A stretch of 46,537 nucleotides of DNA. Source: Erysipelothrix sp. GTDB lineage: Bacteria; Bacillota_I; Bacilli_A; Erysipelotrichales; Erysipelotrichaceae. Position 1 is the first letter of the stretch. Every line of letters begins with the position of its first letter. Positions 16,037 to 24,326 of this stretch are shown piece by piece. The translations under genes and the position numbers were made by a program. The notes under the pieces were generated by a model, which searched no databases, was not told where the DNA came from, and saw only the letters and a list, made by a program, of their open reading frames with translations. Where the stretch lies: positions 1 to 46,537 of the forward strand of contig JAGXRX010000043.1 of NCBI GenBank assembly GCA_018335655.1. Reading direction: 5' to 3'.

Positions 16037-16429
16037 ATGTTCATTACTTTTCTAGTCGCTTTTGCAGTCTTTATGGTTATTGATTTAATCTGGTTAGGAG
16101 TCATTGCAGCTCCATTCTATCGCAATCAAATTGGCTTTCTTATGGCTAAGAATGTGAACTGGACAGCGGCAATCTTATTCTATATCATCTTTATCGCGGC
16201 TATGGTTGTCTTTGTAATTCAACCTGCGATTGCTAATCAGTCTCTTATGTCTGCAGTCCTTATGGGAGCATTATTTGGTTTAGTCACCTATGCAACGTAT
16301 GATTTAACTAATCTAGCAACCCTAGAGGGATGGCCAATTACTTTAGTCATCGTAGACATCATATGGGGAATGTCACTCAGTGTTTTAGTTAGTGCTATTA
16401 CTTATCTATTAGTTAACGCCTTCTTCTAG
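16037..16429 (+). CDS. DUF2177 membrane protein
   Basis: 130 aa with four hydrophobic segments. DUF2177 hallmarks are MVIDLIWLGVIAAPFYRNQIG at the N-terminus (shortened here as DLIWLG...FYRNQIG) and TYATYDLTNLATLEGWP followed by DIIWG. The ATG at 16037 has AGGAGAAACACA directly upstream; a longer frame overlapping DUF1295 is rejected. DUF2177 and DUF1295 genes are often neighbours, suggesting a shared lipid-related task, but no biochemical role is established to my knowledge. Confidence 0.85.
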   Translation: MFITFLVAFAVFMVIDLIWLGVIAAPFYRNQIGFLMAKNVNWTAAILFYIIFIAAMVVFVIQPAIANQSLMSAVLMGALFGLVTYATYDLTNLATLEGWPITLVIVDIIWGMSLSVLVSAITYLLVNAFF

Positions 16430-16440
16430 AAGGCGTTTAT
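16415..16440 (+). terminator. Hairpin/terminator overlapping the DUF2177 stop
   Basis: Ten-pair stem AACGCCTTCT / AGAAGGCGTT with a 3-nt loop. The T-run is short (TTTAT), so termination may be weak. Confidence 0.6.
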
Positions 16441-16489
16441 CATGGTCAAATGTGTTAAAATGCGATACAATTAAAACCGAGGTAAACCT

Positions 16490-17890
16490 ATGAGAATGAA
16501 TGATATTGGTGTCATCGGCATGGCCGTAATGGGAAAAAACTTAGCACTTAACTTTGCAGATCAAGGGTTTAAAGTTGCTATCTATAATCGAACAACAAGC
16601 ATATCATATGAAGTTATCAAAGAAAATCCACAACAAAATCTAGACCTACATGAAACGCTTGAAGGTTTTATTAACTCTCTTTCTAAACCTAGAAAGCTTT
16701 TAATCATGGTACAAGCAGGAGATCCTGTTGATAAAGTCATTAGTGCATGTGTTCCTTTCTTAGATGAAGGGGATATTATTATGGATGGAGGGAATTCCTT
16801 TTACCAAGATACTCAAAAGCGATTTAAACAATTAAAAGAACGTGGATTTCATTTTTTAGGAGTAGGTGTATCTGGAGGTGAGGAGGGTGCACGATTTGGT
16901 CCTGCAATTATGCCTTCCGGGGAGTATAATGCTTATCAACTCGTTCAACCGTTTCTTGATAAGATTGCGGCGGTTGCTGAAGGTGAACCTTGCTCATCCT
17001 ATGTAGGTAATGATGGTTCAGGTCATTTTGTGAAGATGGTACATAATGGTATTGAATATGGAGATATGCAACTTATTGCCGAGACATTCACGATTTTAAA
17101 TCGTGGATTTAATACTCCAATTCCTACCATTCAATCGATATTCGAATCGTGGAATACTGGTGACTTGGAGTCTTATCTAATTGAAATCACATCACAAATC
17201 CTTAAAGTAAAAGATACACATAGTGATAAATACTTAGTTGAAATGGTTGAAGATGTTGCTCATCAAAAAGGTACAGGCAAATGGACTGCAAATGCTTCTT
17301 TGGAAATGAACATTGACTCATCAGTGCTAACTTCTGCTGTCTTTGCGCGTTTCATGTCTGAAATGAAAGAAAAACGCCTTCAAGCATCACGTCTTTTTAA
17401 GAAACAAGAAAGTCATGAAACACTTTCCAAAGAATGGGAAGGCAAACTTGAGAAAGCGTTATACGTTGCAAAACTTATGAGTTATGCGCAAGGATTTGAG
17501 TTACTCACTCAAGCAGATCAAAAGTATGCTTGGAACTTAAAGTTTAATTCTATCGCAAAAGGATGGCGTGCTGGATGTATTATCCGTGCACAATTCCTAA
17601 ATAAGATTGCTAATGCTTATGAACTCAATGCTTCATTAAGCCATTTACTCTTTGATCCATTCTTTGAATCACTCGTGAAGATGCATATTCAAGATTTACG
17701 TGATGTTGTTGTTCTTGCGGCTTCTAAAGGAATCGCAATGCCAACATTCATGAATGCTTTAGCTTATTTCGATGGATTCACCACAGCCTATTCAAGTGCA
17801 AATCTAATTCAAGCACAACGTGATTTCTTCGGGGCTCATACATTTAAACGCACTGATCGCGAAGGAATATATCATGATGAGTGGAAGTAA
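16490..17890 (+). CDS. gnd: 6-phosphogluconate dehydrogenase, decarboxylating
   Basis: 466 aa. It oxidises 6-phosphogluconate to ribulose 5-phosphate and CO2 with NADP+. Motifs: Rossmann GVIGMAVMGKNLALN, IIMDGGNSFYQDTQ, GVGVSGGEEGARFGPAIMP, catalytic KMVHNGIEYGDMQ and the end motif FGAHTFKRTD. Length is normal. GAGGT precedes the ATG. Its last bases overlap the start of zwf, so the two pathway enzymes are translationally coupled. A TACAAT about 20 nt upstream may be the -10 box. Confidence 0.97.
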   Translation: MRMNDIGVIGMAVMGKNLALNFADQGFKVAIYNRTTSISYEVIKENPQQNLDLHETLEGFINSLSKPRKLLIMVQAGDPVDKVISACVPFLDEGDIIMDGGNSFYQDTQKRFKQLKERGFHFLGVGVSGGEEGARFGPAIMPSGEYNAYQLVQPFLDKIAAVAEGEPCSSYVGNDGSGHFVKMVHNGIEYGDMQLIAETFTILNRGFNTPIPTIQSIFESWNTGDLESYLIEITSQILKVKDTHSDKYLVEMVEDVAHQKGTGKWTANASLEMNIDSSVLTSAVFARFMSEMKEKRLQASRLFKKQESHETLSKEWEGKLEKALYVAKLMSYAQGFELLTQADQKYAWNLKFNSIAKGWRAGCIIRAQFLNKIANAYELNASLSHLLFDPFFESLVKMHIQDLRDVVVLAASKGIAMPTFMNALAYFDGFTTAYSSANLIQAQRDFFGAHTFKRTDREGIYHDEWK

Positions 17891-19289
17891 AACCATCTTC
17901 TTTACACTCTTTGGGGCAACAGGAGACTTAGCCTATAGAAAGCTTATTCCTGCACTCTACAACTTACATTCTCTTGATTTACTTGAGGATGGTTTTAAGA
18001 TACTTGCGATTGGACGTCGTGATTATTCAGCACAAGACTATCATGAACTATTAAGACCTTGGTGTGAGAAGTTTGTAAGAACCGGATTTAATGAGCGTGT
18101 ATTTGATGCATTTTTATCAAGAATAGAATATATTCAAATGCGCTTTGATAATGTTCAGGACTATCAAGTACTAAAAGAGCGATATTCACCATGCCCTCAA
18201 TCACAGCACTTATATTACCTTGCAGTTGCCTCATCTTATTTTGATGTCATTGCATCAAATCTAGTTGAAAGTGGTTGTACAACTTTAAGTCGCACAAGAC
18301 AATGTCTTATTGAGAAACCATTTGGAACATCCTTTGATAGTGCTCAAGTCCTTAACGATACACTCCTAAAATTCTTTAAGGAAGAAGAAATCTATCGTAT
18401 TGATCATTATCTAGGTAAAGAAATGATTCAAAACTTGCTGTCTATTCGTTTTGAAAATCCGATATTAACACCACTTTGGCACCATTCTATGATTGATTCC
18501 ATTGTAGTTCGTGCTCTTGAAGAAGTTGGTGTGGAGTCACGTGGTCAATATTATGATGACTTTGGTGCTATCAAAGACATGGTTCAAAACCATCTCTTTC
18601 AAATCTTAAGTCTATTATTAATGAAACCTTCAAATGATCTGGATGAGCGAATTGTAAATCAGAAGGAAATCATTGATCATTTAACGCTTTATGATCAAAG
18701 CACTCATGATATTATCTTAGGTCAATATACCTCAGCACAACATGATTCAAAGATTACTAAAGGTTACCGTGAAGAAGAACATGTCAATCCTCAATCGAAC
18801 ACAGAGACGTTTGTATCAATTAAGGCGCGTGTGAATCTTCCTGACTATAAAGACATCAAAGTTATCTTACAAACAGGGAAACGCACTCATATGCGCTCTA
18901 CTGAAGTACTCATCAACTTTAAAGGTAAAGGGTCAACTCCTAATCAGATGATTATTAAGATATCACCCGATGAAGGGGTATACTTAAGGATGAATATTAA
19001 GAAACCTGGTCCTAATTATGATGTTGAATCAGTTATGATGGAGTATTGTCAATCATGTGTCTATGAGAATCGCTTAAACACACCAGAAGCTTATGAGAGA
19101 TTACTTAAAGCCGCAATTCAATTTGACCGCTCACTGTTCACTCCTTGGGAGATGGTAGCATCCAGTTGGAAGATTGTGGACGAATGGCTAGCTTTTATTA
19201 ACACAAACAAAGTATTACTCCAGTTCTATCCTGCTAAAACGTATGGTCCAACCGATATAATGGAGCACATTCATGAACCCACGCAATAA
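17874..19289 (+). CDS. zwf: Glucose-6-phosphate 1-dehydrogenase
   Basis: 471 aa. It oxidises glucose 6-phosphate to the lactone with NADP+. Motifs: coenzyme site FTLFGATGDLAYRKLIPAL, LIEKPFGTSFDSA and the active-site RIDHYLGKEMIQNLL with its catalytic histidine. The start is ATG 17874 (or the next codon), 8 nt after GAAGGA; a longer frame runs back inside gnd. It is sandwiched between gnd and a HAD phosphatase with overlaps at both ends. No lactonase (pgl) gene is visible in the window. Confidence 0.95.
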   Translation: MMSGSKTIFFTLFGATGDLAYRKLIPALYNLHSLDLLEDGFKILAIGRRDYSAQDYHELLRPWCEKFVRTGFNERVFDAFLSRIEYIQMRFDNVQDYQVLKERYSPCPQSQHLYYLAVASSYFDVIASNLVESGCTTLSRTRQCLIEKPFGTSFDSAQVLNDTLLKFFKEEEIYRIDHYLGKEMIQNLLSIRFENPILTPLWHHSMIDSIVVRALEEVGVESRGQYYDDFGAIKDMVQNHLFQILSLLLMKPSNDLDERIVNQKEIIDHLTLYDQSTHDIILGQYTSAQHDSKITKGYREEEHVNPQSNTETFVSIKARVNLPDYKDIKVILQTGKRTHMRSTEVLINFKGKGSTPNQMIIKISPDEGVYLRMNIKKPGPNYDVESVMMEYCQSCVYENRLNTPEAYERLLKAAIQFDRSLFTPWEMVASSWKIVDEWLAFINTNKVLLQFYPAKTYGPTDIMEHIHEPTQ

Positions 19290-20070
19290 AGTTGTAATCA
19301 TCTATGATTTTGATAAGACATTAACCCATAAAGATATGCAAGAATATGGGTTGCTTCAAGATTTAGGATATGACAATCCTGAACTGTTTTGGGATGATGT
19401 TAAAGAGTTTACTCATAAGCATCATGTTGACCCAATCTTAGGATATATGTATGAATTGATGCGTTTAGGTCAACTTAATAATAAACCAATGACGAAAGCA
19501 TTACTTAGAGAATATGGTAAAGCGATTGAATTTGTGCCAGGTGTTGATGAGTGGTTTCAAAATTTAGAGAAACTATCAAAAACACTTAATGTCACCATTG
19601 AACACGTAATTGTGTCCAGTGGTTTAACGTCCATGATCCAGGGGTCAAGTATTGCGAAATACTTCTCACATGTATATGGATGCGAATATGTGTATAATGA
19701 ACATGGTGAAGCCATTTGGTGTGCCTATGCCAATAACTACACCATGAAGACACAATTCATTGCTAGGATTCATAAAGAAGCTCACGATTTAAGTGATCAT
19801 GTGATTGTGAATGAAAAGAAGTCAAAACCTGCTGTGCCTTATTCTCATATGATTTATATTGGAGATGGGTTTAGTGATGTGGCTTCGATGCTGATGATTT
19901 ATGATCATGGGGGATTAAGTTTAGGAGTGTATCACGAAAATCAGATGGAACTTGCTCAAATCCTACTTAAAGATGGACGTGTGCATGGAGTTTATGAAGC
20001 GGATTACCATTTAGAATCAGCCCTTTACCAAAAAGTAGCTGCTTATATTTCATACATTACTAAGCCTTAA
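19273..20070 (+). CDS. HAD-family phosphatase of the gnd-zwf operon
   Basis: 265 aa, phosphoserine-phosphatase-like HAD hydrolase. Motif I YDFDKTLT (nucleophile Asp and acid Asp), motif II VSSG, motif III lysine in the NEKKSKPAV region, motif IV IGDGFSDVASM. The cap region between motifs I and II is large and helical. The start overlaps the end of zwf by 17 nt, so it is part of the pentose phosphate operon, which suggests a sugar-phosphate substrate; that is inference only. No separate promoter is seen. Confidence 0.88.
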   Translation: MNPRNKVVIIYDFDKTLTHKDMQEYGLLQDLGYDNPELFWDDVKEFTHKHHVDPILGYMYELMRLGQLNNKPMTKALLREYGKAIEFVPGVDEWFQNLEKLSKTLNVTIEHVIVSSGLTSMIQGSSIAKYFSHVYGCEYVYNEHGEAIWCAYANNYTMKTQFIARIHKEAHDLSDHVIVNEKKSKPAVPYSHMIYIGDGFSDVASMLMIYDHGGLSLGVYHENQMELAQILLKDGRVHGVYEADYHLESALYQKVAAYISYITKP

Positions 20071-20135
20071 TGGGCATTGTGTTTGAACTATGAAGGGTGA
20101 CTCATTACAATGACACAAGATAGAAAGAGGTATGT

Positions 20136-20732
20136 ATGAAAACCGTTATTAACGCAATCAATAGTCGACGATCAATGACACAACTTAAGAAGACGATACC
20201 TTTACACCAAGAAACCATTTCACAAATGATTCAGGATGTTCTTAAAAACACACCATCTGCCTTTAATTCTCAAAGCAGTGCAGCTATTGTAGTGTTTAAC
20301 GAAACTCATGAGTTGTTTTGGGAAGAAGTAAGACGTCGTGTTTTACCACTTGTAAGTGATGAAGGCGCAAAAGAGAGAACGAATAAAAAAATAGATGGAT
20401 TCAAGAGTGGTGATGGAACTGTAATATTCTTAGAGAACCAAACCATTAATCAAAGCTTAAGAGAGCGTTTCCCACTTTATGCCTCATCAGTAGACCTGTG
20501 GGCTGATCAAGGACAAGGCTTTGTGCAATATGGAGTTTGGTTAGCACTTCATGAACAAGGATTTGGGGTTTCACTACAACACTATAATCCACTTATTGAT
20601 GACTATATTTATGACAACCTCGATATCCAAAGACATTTCAAGATTGTAGGTCAAATGCCATTTGGAAGTATTGCGGGTGAACCAAGTCCAAAAAAATTCA
20701 TTGATTTAAAACAAAGATACTTTGAAAGATAA
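20136..20732 (+). CDS. Nitroreductase-family protein (FRM2-like)
   Basis: 198-aa FMN-dependent oxidoreductase. The N-terminal INSRRSMTQLKK is the FMN-phosphate arginine motif; TPSAFNSQSSAAIVVF and the later QYGVWLALHEQGFGVSLQHYNP fit the branch related to yeast Frm2/Hbn1 rather than NfsA/NfsB. MPFGSIAGEPSPKKF ends the domain. Natural substrates are unknown. Ribosome-binding site AAAGAGGT; a TACAAT near 20103 may be its -10 box. A terminator follows directly. Confidence 0.88.
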   Translation: MKTVINAINSRRSMTQLKKTIPLHQETISQMIQDVLKNTPSAFNSQSSAAIVVFNETHELFWEEVRRRVLPLVSDEGAKERTNKKIDGFKSGDGTVIFLENQTINQSLRERFPLYASSVDLWADQGQGFVQYGVWLALHEQGFGVSLQHYNPLIDDYIYDNLDIQRHFKIVGQMPFGSIAGEPSPKKFIDLKQRYFER

Positions 20733-20757
20733 TGCTAATTTAAGCATTATTTTTTTA
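20731..20757 (+). terminator. Intrinsic terminator of the nitroreductase gene
   Basis: Stem AATGCT / AGCATT, loop AATTTA, followed by ATTTTTTT. It overlaps the stop codon. Confidence 0.75.
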
Positions 20758-20764
20758 TCATTTT

Positions 20765-20791
20765 CTAGCACTTAAGTGTTGACAGTGCTAA
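20765..20791 (+). promoter_or_regulatory. CIRCE operator 1 (HrcA site), over the -35 box
   Basis: CTAGCACTT, 9-nt spacer, CAGTGCTAA: a CIRCE-type inverted repeat with a weaker left arm. It overlaps the TTGACA of the hsp20 promoter. Confidence 0.75.
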
Positions 20792-20806
20792 AATATTGAG
20801 TATAAT
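20779..20806 (+). promoter_or_regulatory. Promoter of hsp20
   Basis: Perfect -35 TTGACA and -10 TATAAT with a 16-nt spacer, set between two CIRCE repeats. Confidence 0.85.
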
Positions 20807-20819
20807 AAAAGTGTAAAGA

Positions 20820-20846
20820 TTAGCACTCTTAAACATACAGTGCTAA
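20820..20846 (+). promoter_or_regulatory. CIRCE operator 2 (HrcA site), in the 5' leader
   Basis: TTAGCACTC, 9-nt spacer, CAGTGCTAA: one mismatch from the CIRCE consensus, located between the transcription start and the ribosome-binding site. Confidence 0.9.
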
Positions 20847-20861
20847 AAAGGAGGAACCAAT

Positions 20862-21278
20862 ATGGTAAGATTTAATCTTTCAACTCGTCCTACTTCTTCA
20901 CTTTTAGACACATTCTTCATGGATGATTTCTTTAGTGATCGATTTGCTCCATTCTCTTCATTTGCGGGAGTTGATGTAATTAAGAATGAATCAGGTTATG
21001 AACTGCATGTTGACTTACCTGGTGTCAATAAAGAAAACATTGTAATTGATATGAAAGATGACATTCTAAGCATCAAAGTAAGTGAGCAAAATGAAAGCGA
21101 AACTAAAGAAAAGAATTATGTCATTCGCCAACGCTCAGCGCGTCAATTCTCTCGCTCATTTAAGGTAGCAGGAGTTCAAGAAGACAATATTATCGCATCC
21201 TATGAAAATGGTGTCTTAAAGCTAGAATTACCATTTAAAGAAAAAATTGAAGTATCAAGAAAAATTGAAGTGAAATAA
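20862..21278 (+). CDS. Small heat shock protein, Hsp20/alpha-crystallin family
   Basis: 138-aa ATP-independent holdase chaperone. The N-terminal arm is rich in Phe and Ser (about residues 1-35), the alpha-crystallin domain follows (about 36-125; GYELHVDLPGVNKENIVIDM, then ENGVLKLELPFKE), and the short C-terminal tail has the oligomer-forming I-x-V motif (KIEVK). Strong ribosome-binding site AAGGAGG. The two CIRCE repeats put it under HrcA repression, released by heat, which is known for some hsp20 genes in Gram-positives. Confidence 0.96.
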   Translation: MVRFNLSTRPTSSLLDTFFMDDFFSDRFAPFSSFAGVDVIKNESGYELHVDLPGVNKENIVIDMKDDILSIKVSEQNESETKEKNYVIRQRSARQFSRSFKVAGVQEDNIIASYENGVLKLELPFKEKIEVSRKIEVK

Positions 21279-21303
21279 GGGCAAAAACATTGCCCTTGTT
21301 TTA
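21277..21303 (+). terminator. Intrinsic terminator of hsp20
   Basis: Stem AAGGGCAA / TTGCCCTT, loop AAACA, then GTTTTAT. A TATAAT at 21302-21307 may be the -10 box of the next gene. Confidence 0.75.
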
Positions 21304-21326
21304 TAATAGAGACAAGGAGGATTCCT

Positions 21327-21863
21327 ATGAAAGTTAAATTACCTCGCTTTAATAAAAACACTCGCCAACTTGTCCTGTATCGGGGTATGCGTTATTTTGA
21401 GGAACAACGCATGAAGAAAATTTCTGAACTTGATCATACTTATGTGTATGAGGTACAAGGTGAAGTCAATCACTATGAAGTCGTTATCAATGTAGCTCAA
21501 GATGATACGATTGTCTTTTCATCATGCACATGTCCTTATGAGGATGGAGGATTTTGCAAACACCAAGTCTCTGCATACTTTGACATTCTTAACGATCAAG
21601 GAAGACTTCACTTAGACGATTATAAGCATGCGCTTACTCTTAAAGAAAAGCATCCTAGTAAACCCGTACCACAAGGTTGGAGTAAAGAAGACTACATTCA
21701 ACTTCAACAATTCAATGTTAAAGAATACATGACCTCTTTCACTAAGGAAGAAATCATGGACTTAATGGTCACCTACATGAAACAAGACATGAAACTGTTT
21801 ATGTATTTATTCCATCATTATATGGTTGAAGAAGAAAAGAATAAAATCAAAGGATTAAGCTAG
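21327..21863 (+). CDS. SWIM zinc-finger protein
   Basis: 178 aa. A SWIM motif CxCx(7)CxH is visible (CTCPYEDGGFCKH, about residues 65-77), preceded by a beta-rich part (YVYEVQGEVNHYEVVINV). Such modules bind zinc and DNA or protein and usually sit at the N-terminus of large SNF2-like helicases; here the protein ends soon after, in a charged helical tail. Strong ribosome-binding site ACAAGGAGG. It forms a single-gene unit. The function is unknown; a free-standing SWIM adaptor is the best description. Confidence 0.82.
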   Translation: MKVKLPRFNKNTRQLVLYRGMRYFEEQRMKKISELDHTYVYEVQGEVNHYEVVINVAQDDTIVFSSCTCPYEDGGFCKHQVSAYFDILNDQGRLHLDDYKHALTLKEKHPSKPVPQGWSKEDYIQLQQFNVKEYMTSFTKEEIMDLMVTYMKQDMKLFMYLFHHYMVEEEKNKIKGLS

Positions 21864-21884
21864 AATGAGAATTCTAGCTTTTTC
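21857..21884 (+). terminator. Intrinsic terminator overlapping the SWIM gene stop
   Basis: Ten-pair stem AAGCTAGAAT / ATTCTAGCTT, loop GAGA, then T-run. The TAG stop lies in the left arm. Confidence 0.85.
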
Positions 21885-21889
21885 ATTAG

Positions 21890-21917
21890 TTGACAATTAC
21901 ACTCTTTATGTTAAGAT
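21890..21917 (+). promoter_or_regulatory. Promoter of the leader ORF and CNNM/CorC gene
   Basis: -35 TTGACA, 16-nt spacer, -10 TAAGAT. Confidence 0.6.
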
Positions 21918-21942
21918 AATGAGCATTAGTAAAGGAACATTT

Positions 21943-22035
21943 ATGGACAGTGACAGTAGTATTAAGCAGATAACATTAAATACAGCTCTTTTTCTTTTTG
22001 AAGACTTATTAATTGAGAGGTTTAACAATGAATAA
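21943..22035 (+). CDS. Short leader ORF, 30 aa, upstream of the CorC-like gene
   Basis: ATG preceded by AAAGGAAC at good spacing. The peptide is acidic with a hydrophobic middle (TLNTALFLFEDLLIE). Its stop (TAA) lies 5 nt past the ATG of the next gene, so the reading frames overlap in ATGAATAA, the pattern of translational coupling. It may be a true small protein, a regulatory leader peptide or a coincidence. No homologue is recognised. Confidence 0.45.
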   Translation: MDSDSSIKQITLNTALFLFEDLLIERFNNE

Positions 22036-23260
22036 TGAATTACTGAGTTTCAGCATCATTTTAGGGGTGTTGATTTTATTGTCTGCATTTTTCTCTGCAA
22101 CAGAAACAGCATTTTCAACTTTTAACAGAATTAGAATGAAGAATCTCTTAGCGTATGGAAACAAAAGAGCTAAGTTAGTGCTCGAATTATCCGAAGATTT
22201 TGATCGCCTACTTTCCACAATTTTGATAGGTAACAACATCGTTAACATTGCATCTGCATCCATTGCAACCGCTCTGTTTGTCATTTATTATGGTGATTTA
22301 GGTATTACTATATCTACAGTTGTGATGACTTTACTCGTACTAATATTTGGTGAGATTACTCCAAAAAGCCTCGCAAAGGAAGCTCCAGAATCATTCGCAT
22401 TGTTTGCAGCCCCACTACTCAAATTCTTTACATTGGCTCTAATTCCACTCACGTTCTTTTTCCAAATTTGGAAGAAATTACTTAATAAAATTATCAAAGT
22501 TAAAGATGATCGCTCATTTACTGAAGAAGAACTTATCATTATGGTGGAAGAAGCTACGCAAGATGGTGACATGGAGAAACATGAAGGGGACTTAATACGT
22601 AATGCGATTGAGTTCAATGACTTGGATGTCTCAGATGTACTAACTCCAAGAACTGAACTTACAGTTATTTCCTTACATAATACTATTCAAGAAATTCACG
22701 AGAAATTTGCGGAAAGTGGCTATTCACGATTACCTGTCTTCGATGGATCTATTGATAACATTATTGGTGTGCTTCATTTAAAAGACTTCTTTTCACGAAG
22801 AAGTGATACGATAACTGATTATTTAAAACCAGTAGTTCATACTTCCGACAACAGCAAAATCTCAAAATTATTACCACTACTCCAAGAGCAGAAATGTCAT
22901 CTTGCGATCGTGTATGATGAATATGGTGGAATTATGGGGATTGTTACTTTAGAGGATATCATTGAAGAAATTGTTGGAGAAATCTGGGATGAGCATGACG
23001 ATATAGTTAATGACTTTGAAGAAATTGAAACTGATGTATATATAGTTAATGGTAGTGCAAGTGTAGAGAAACTATTTAAACTCTTAGATTTAGATCATGA
23101 GTCCAAATCAATAACTGTGAATGGATGGATTATTAAGGAAATTGGACGTTGGCCATTAATAGGCGATACCATAACACTTGATCATATTGAAGCACAAGTC
23201 ATTGAGGTTGAAGGACGAAAGGTTAAAAAGATTAAGATTGTACGCAATCATATAAGCTAA
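22028..23260 (+). CDS. CNNM/CorC-HlyC family transporter
   Basis: 410 aa. CNNM membrane domain (about residues 5-185, four hydrophobic segments, SAFFSATETAFSTFNRIRMK near the start), a CBS pair (about 205-325; TPRTELTVI, GYSRLPVFDGSIDNIIGVLH, YDEYGGIMGIVTLEDIIEEIVG) and a C-terminal CorC_HlyC domain (about 335-410). Such proteins export Mg2+ or Co2+; older names call them hemolysins, which is misleading. The ATG at 22028 follows GAGAGG by 7 nt; the longer frame would need TTG. It starts inside the preceding 30-aa ORF. Confidence 0.93.
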   Translation: MNNELLSFSIILGVLILLSAFFSATETAFSTFNRIRMKNLLAYGNKRAKLVLELSEDFDRLLSTILIGNNIVNIASASIATALFVIYYGDLGITISTVVMTLLVLIFGEITPKSLAKEAPESFALFAAPLLKFFTLALIPLTFFFQIWKKLLNKIIKVKDDRSFTEEELIIMVEEATQDGDMEKHEGDLIRNAIEFNDLDVSDVLTPRTELTVISLHNTIQEIHEKFAESGYSRLPVFDGSIDNIIGVLHLKDFFSRRSDTITDYLKPVVHTSDNSKISKLLPLLQEQKCHLAIVYDEYGGIMGIVTLEDIIEEIVGEIWDEHDDIVNDFEEIETDVYIVNGSASVEKLFKLLDLDHESKSITVNGWIIKEIGRWPLIGDTITLDHIEAQVIEVEGRKVKKIKIVRNHIS

Positions 23261-23308
23261 ATGATTTGATGTTTAAAACACTTAATTTGAAAAATGTATT
23301 AAAGTCTT

Positions 23309-23336
23309 AAGCTAGAAAAACCTTCTAGCTTTTTTT
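23309..23336 (+). terminator. Intrinsic terminator of the CorC-like gene
   Basis: Stem AAGCTAGAA / TTCTAGCTT, loop AAACC, then a T-run. Confidence 0.85.
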
Positions 23337-23337
23337 C

Positions 23338-23366
23338 ATGACATCAAGAGAATGGTTTGATACAAT
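23338..23366 (+). promoter_or_regulatory. Promoter of manA, predicted leaderless
   Basis: -35 ATGACA, 17-nt spacer, extended -10 TGATACAAT, then only AAGATT before the ATG. No ribosome-binding site fits in the predicted mRNA. Confidence 0.65.
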
Positions 23367-23372
23367 AAGATT

Positions 23373-24326
23373 ATGAAAAACATTCTAAAAATAAAACCAC
23401 ATTTTAAAGAAAAGATTTGGGGTGGTTCACGACTAAGTGAACGATTCGATTTTGATACACCGTTTGAGAAGACAGGTGAGTGTTGGGCAGTCTCTGGTAT
23501 AAAAGAGGGAGAAACAACCATTGATGGGGGACCCTATGATGGACAACCACTCAATGAAGTTTACCAAAGACACCCAGAATTGTTTGGACACTGTGATCAA
23601 GATACATTTCCTATCCTTGTTAAGATTATTGACGTGCAAGATGATTTAAGTATTCAAGTTCATCCAAACGATCATGATGCTCGTCTTATGGGCTTTAAAC
23701 ATGGTAAAGCAGAGGCATGGTATATTTTAGAAGCGAACGAAAATAGTGAAGTTGTGCTTGGACATACATGTTCTACAAGAGAAGAACTAGAGTTCTGCCT
23801 TAATAATCCTACAGACCATGAGTGGCTTAATCGTTTTAATATCCGCTCGAATCAATTCTATTATTTACCAGGTGGTACGATTCATGGTAAATGTGCCCAT
23901 ACTTTATTGTACGAGATTGAACAAAACTCAGACATTGGGTTTAGAATCTATGACTATAATCGCTTAGACCAAGATAAACAACTTCGCTCACTTCATCGTA
24001 AAGAAGCTTTGTCTTGTATTAAGATTCCTGATGTTACTCGAGAAGCAGCTCCGACAAAGATTATTTCTAGCACTATGAAACATACAACATTCTTAAAGAG
24101 TGAGCACTTCATTGTTGAGCACGCTCATATTGATGAAGATACTACTTTTGAGCATCATTCACCATTTACAATCATTGGTTTTCTTAGTGATGGAGGACTA
24201 AATGGTGTCTCATTTAAAGCAGGCGATCATGTGATTGTGTTAACACCATGTACTGAATACACATTGAACTCAAATAGTGAAGTCATGCTTATTCATATGC
24301 CGAATCGAAAGGAGAGTCTTGCATGA
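23373..24326 (+). CDS. manA: Mannose-6-phosphate isomerase, class I
   Basis: 317-aa zinc-dependent isomerase linking mannose 6-phosphate and fructose 6-phosphate. Motifs: KEKIWGGSRLSERF at the start, LVKIIDVQDDLSIQVHPND with the zinc ligands Gln and His, GKAEAWYIL with the zinc Glu, and FYYLPGGTIHG with the zinc His. The short Gram-positive form has a reduced C-terminal domain. Its stop overlaps the start of the ROK kinase (ATGA), giving a mannose/fructose entry operon. The start has no Shine-Dalgarno sequence; the -10 box ends 6 nt upstream. Confidence 0.95.
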   Translation: MKNILKIKPHFKEKIWGGSRLSERFDFDTPFEKTGECWAVSGIKEGETTIDGGPYDGQPLNEVYQRHPELFGHCDQDTFPILVKIIDVQDDLSIQVHPNDHDARLMGFKHGKAEAWYILEANENSEVVLGHTCSTREELEFCLNNPTDHEWLNRFNIRSNQFYYLPGGTIHGKCAHTLLYEIEQNSDIGFRIYDYNRLDQDKQLRSLHRKEALSCIKIPDVTREAAPTKIISSTMKHTTFLKSEHFIVEHAHIDEDTTFEHHSPFTIIGFLSDGGLNGVSFKAGDHVIVLTPCTEYTLNSNSEVMLIHMPNRKESLA

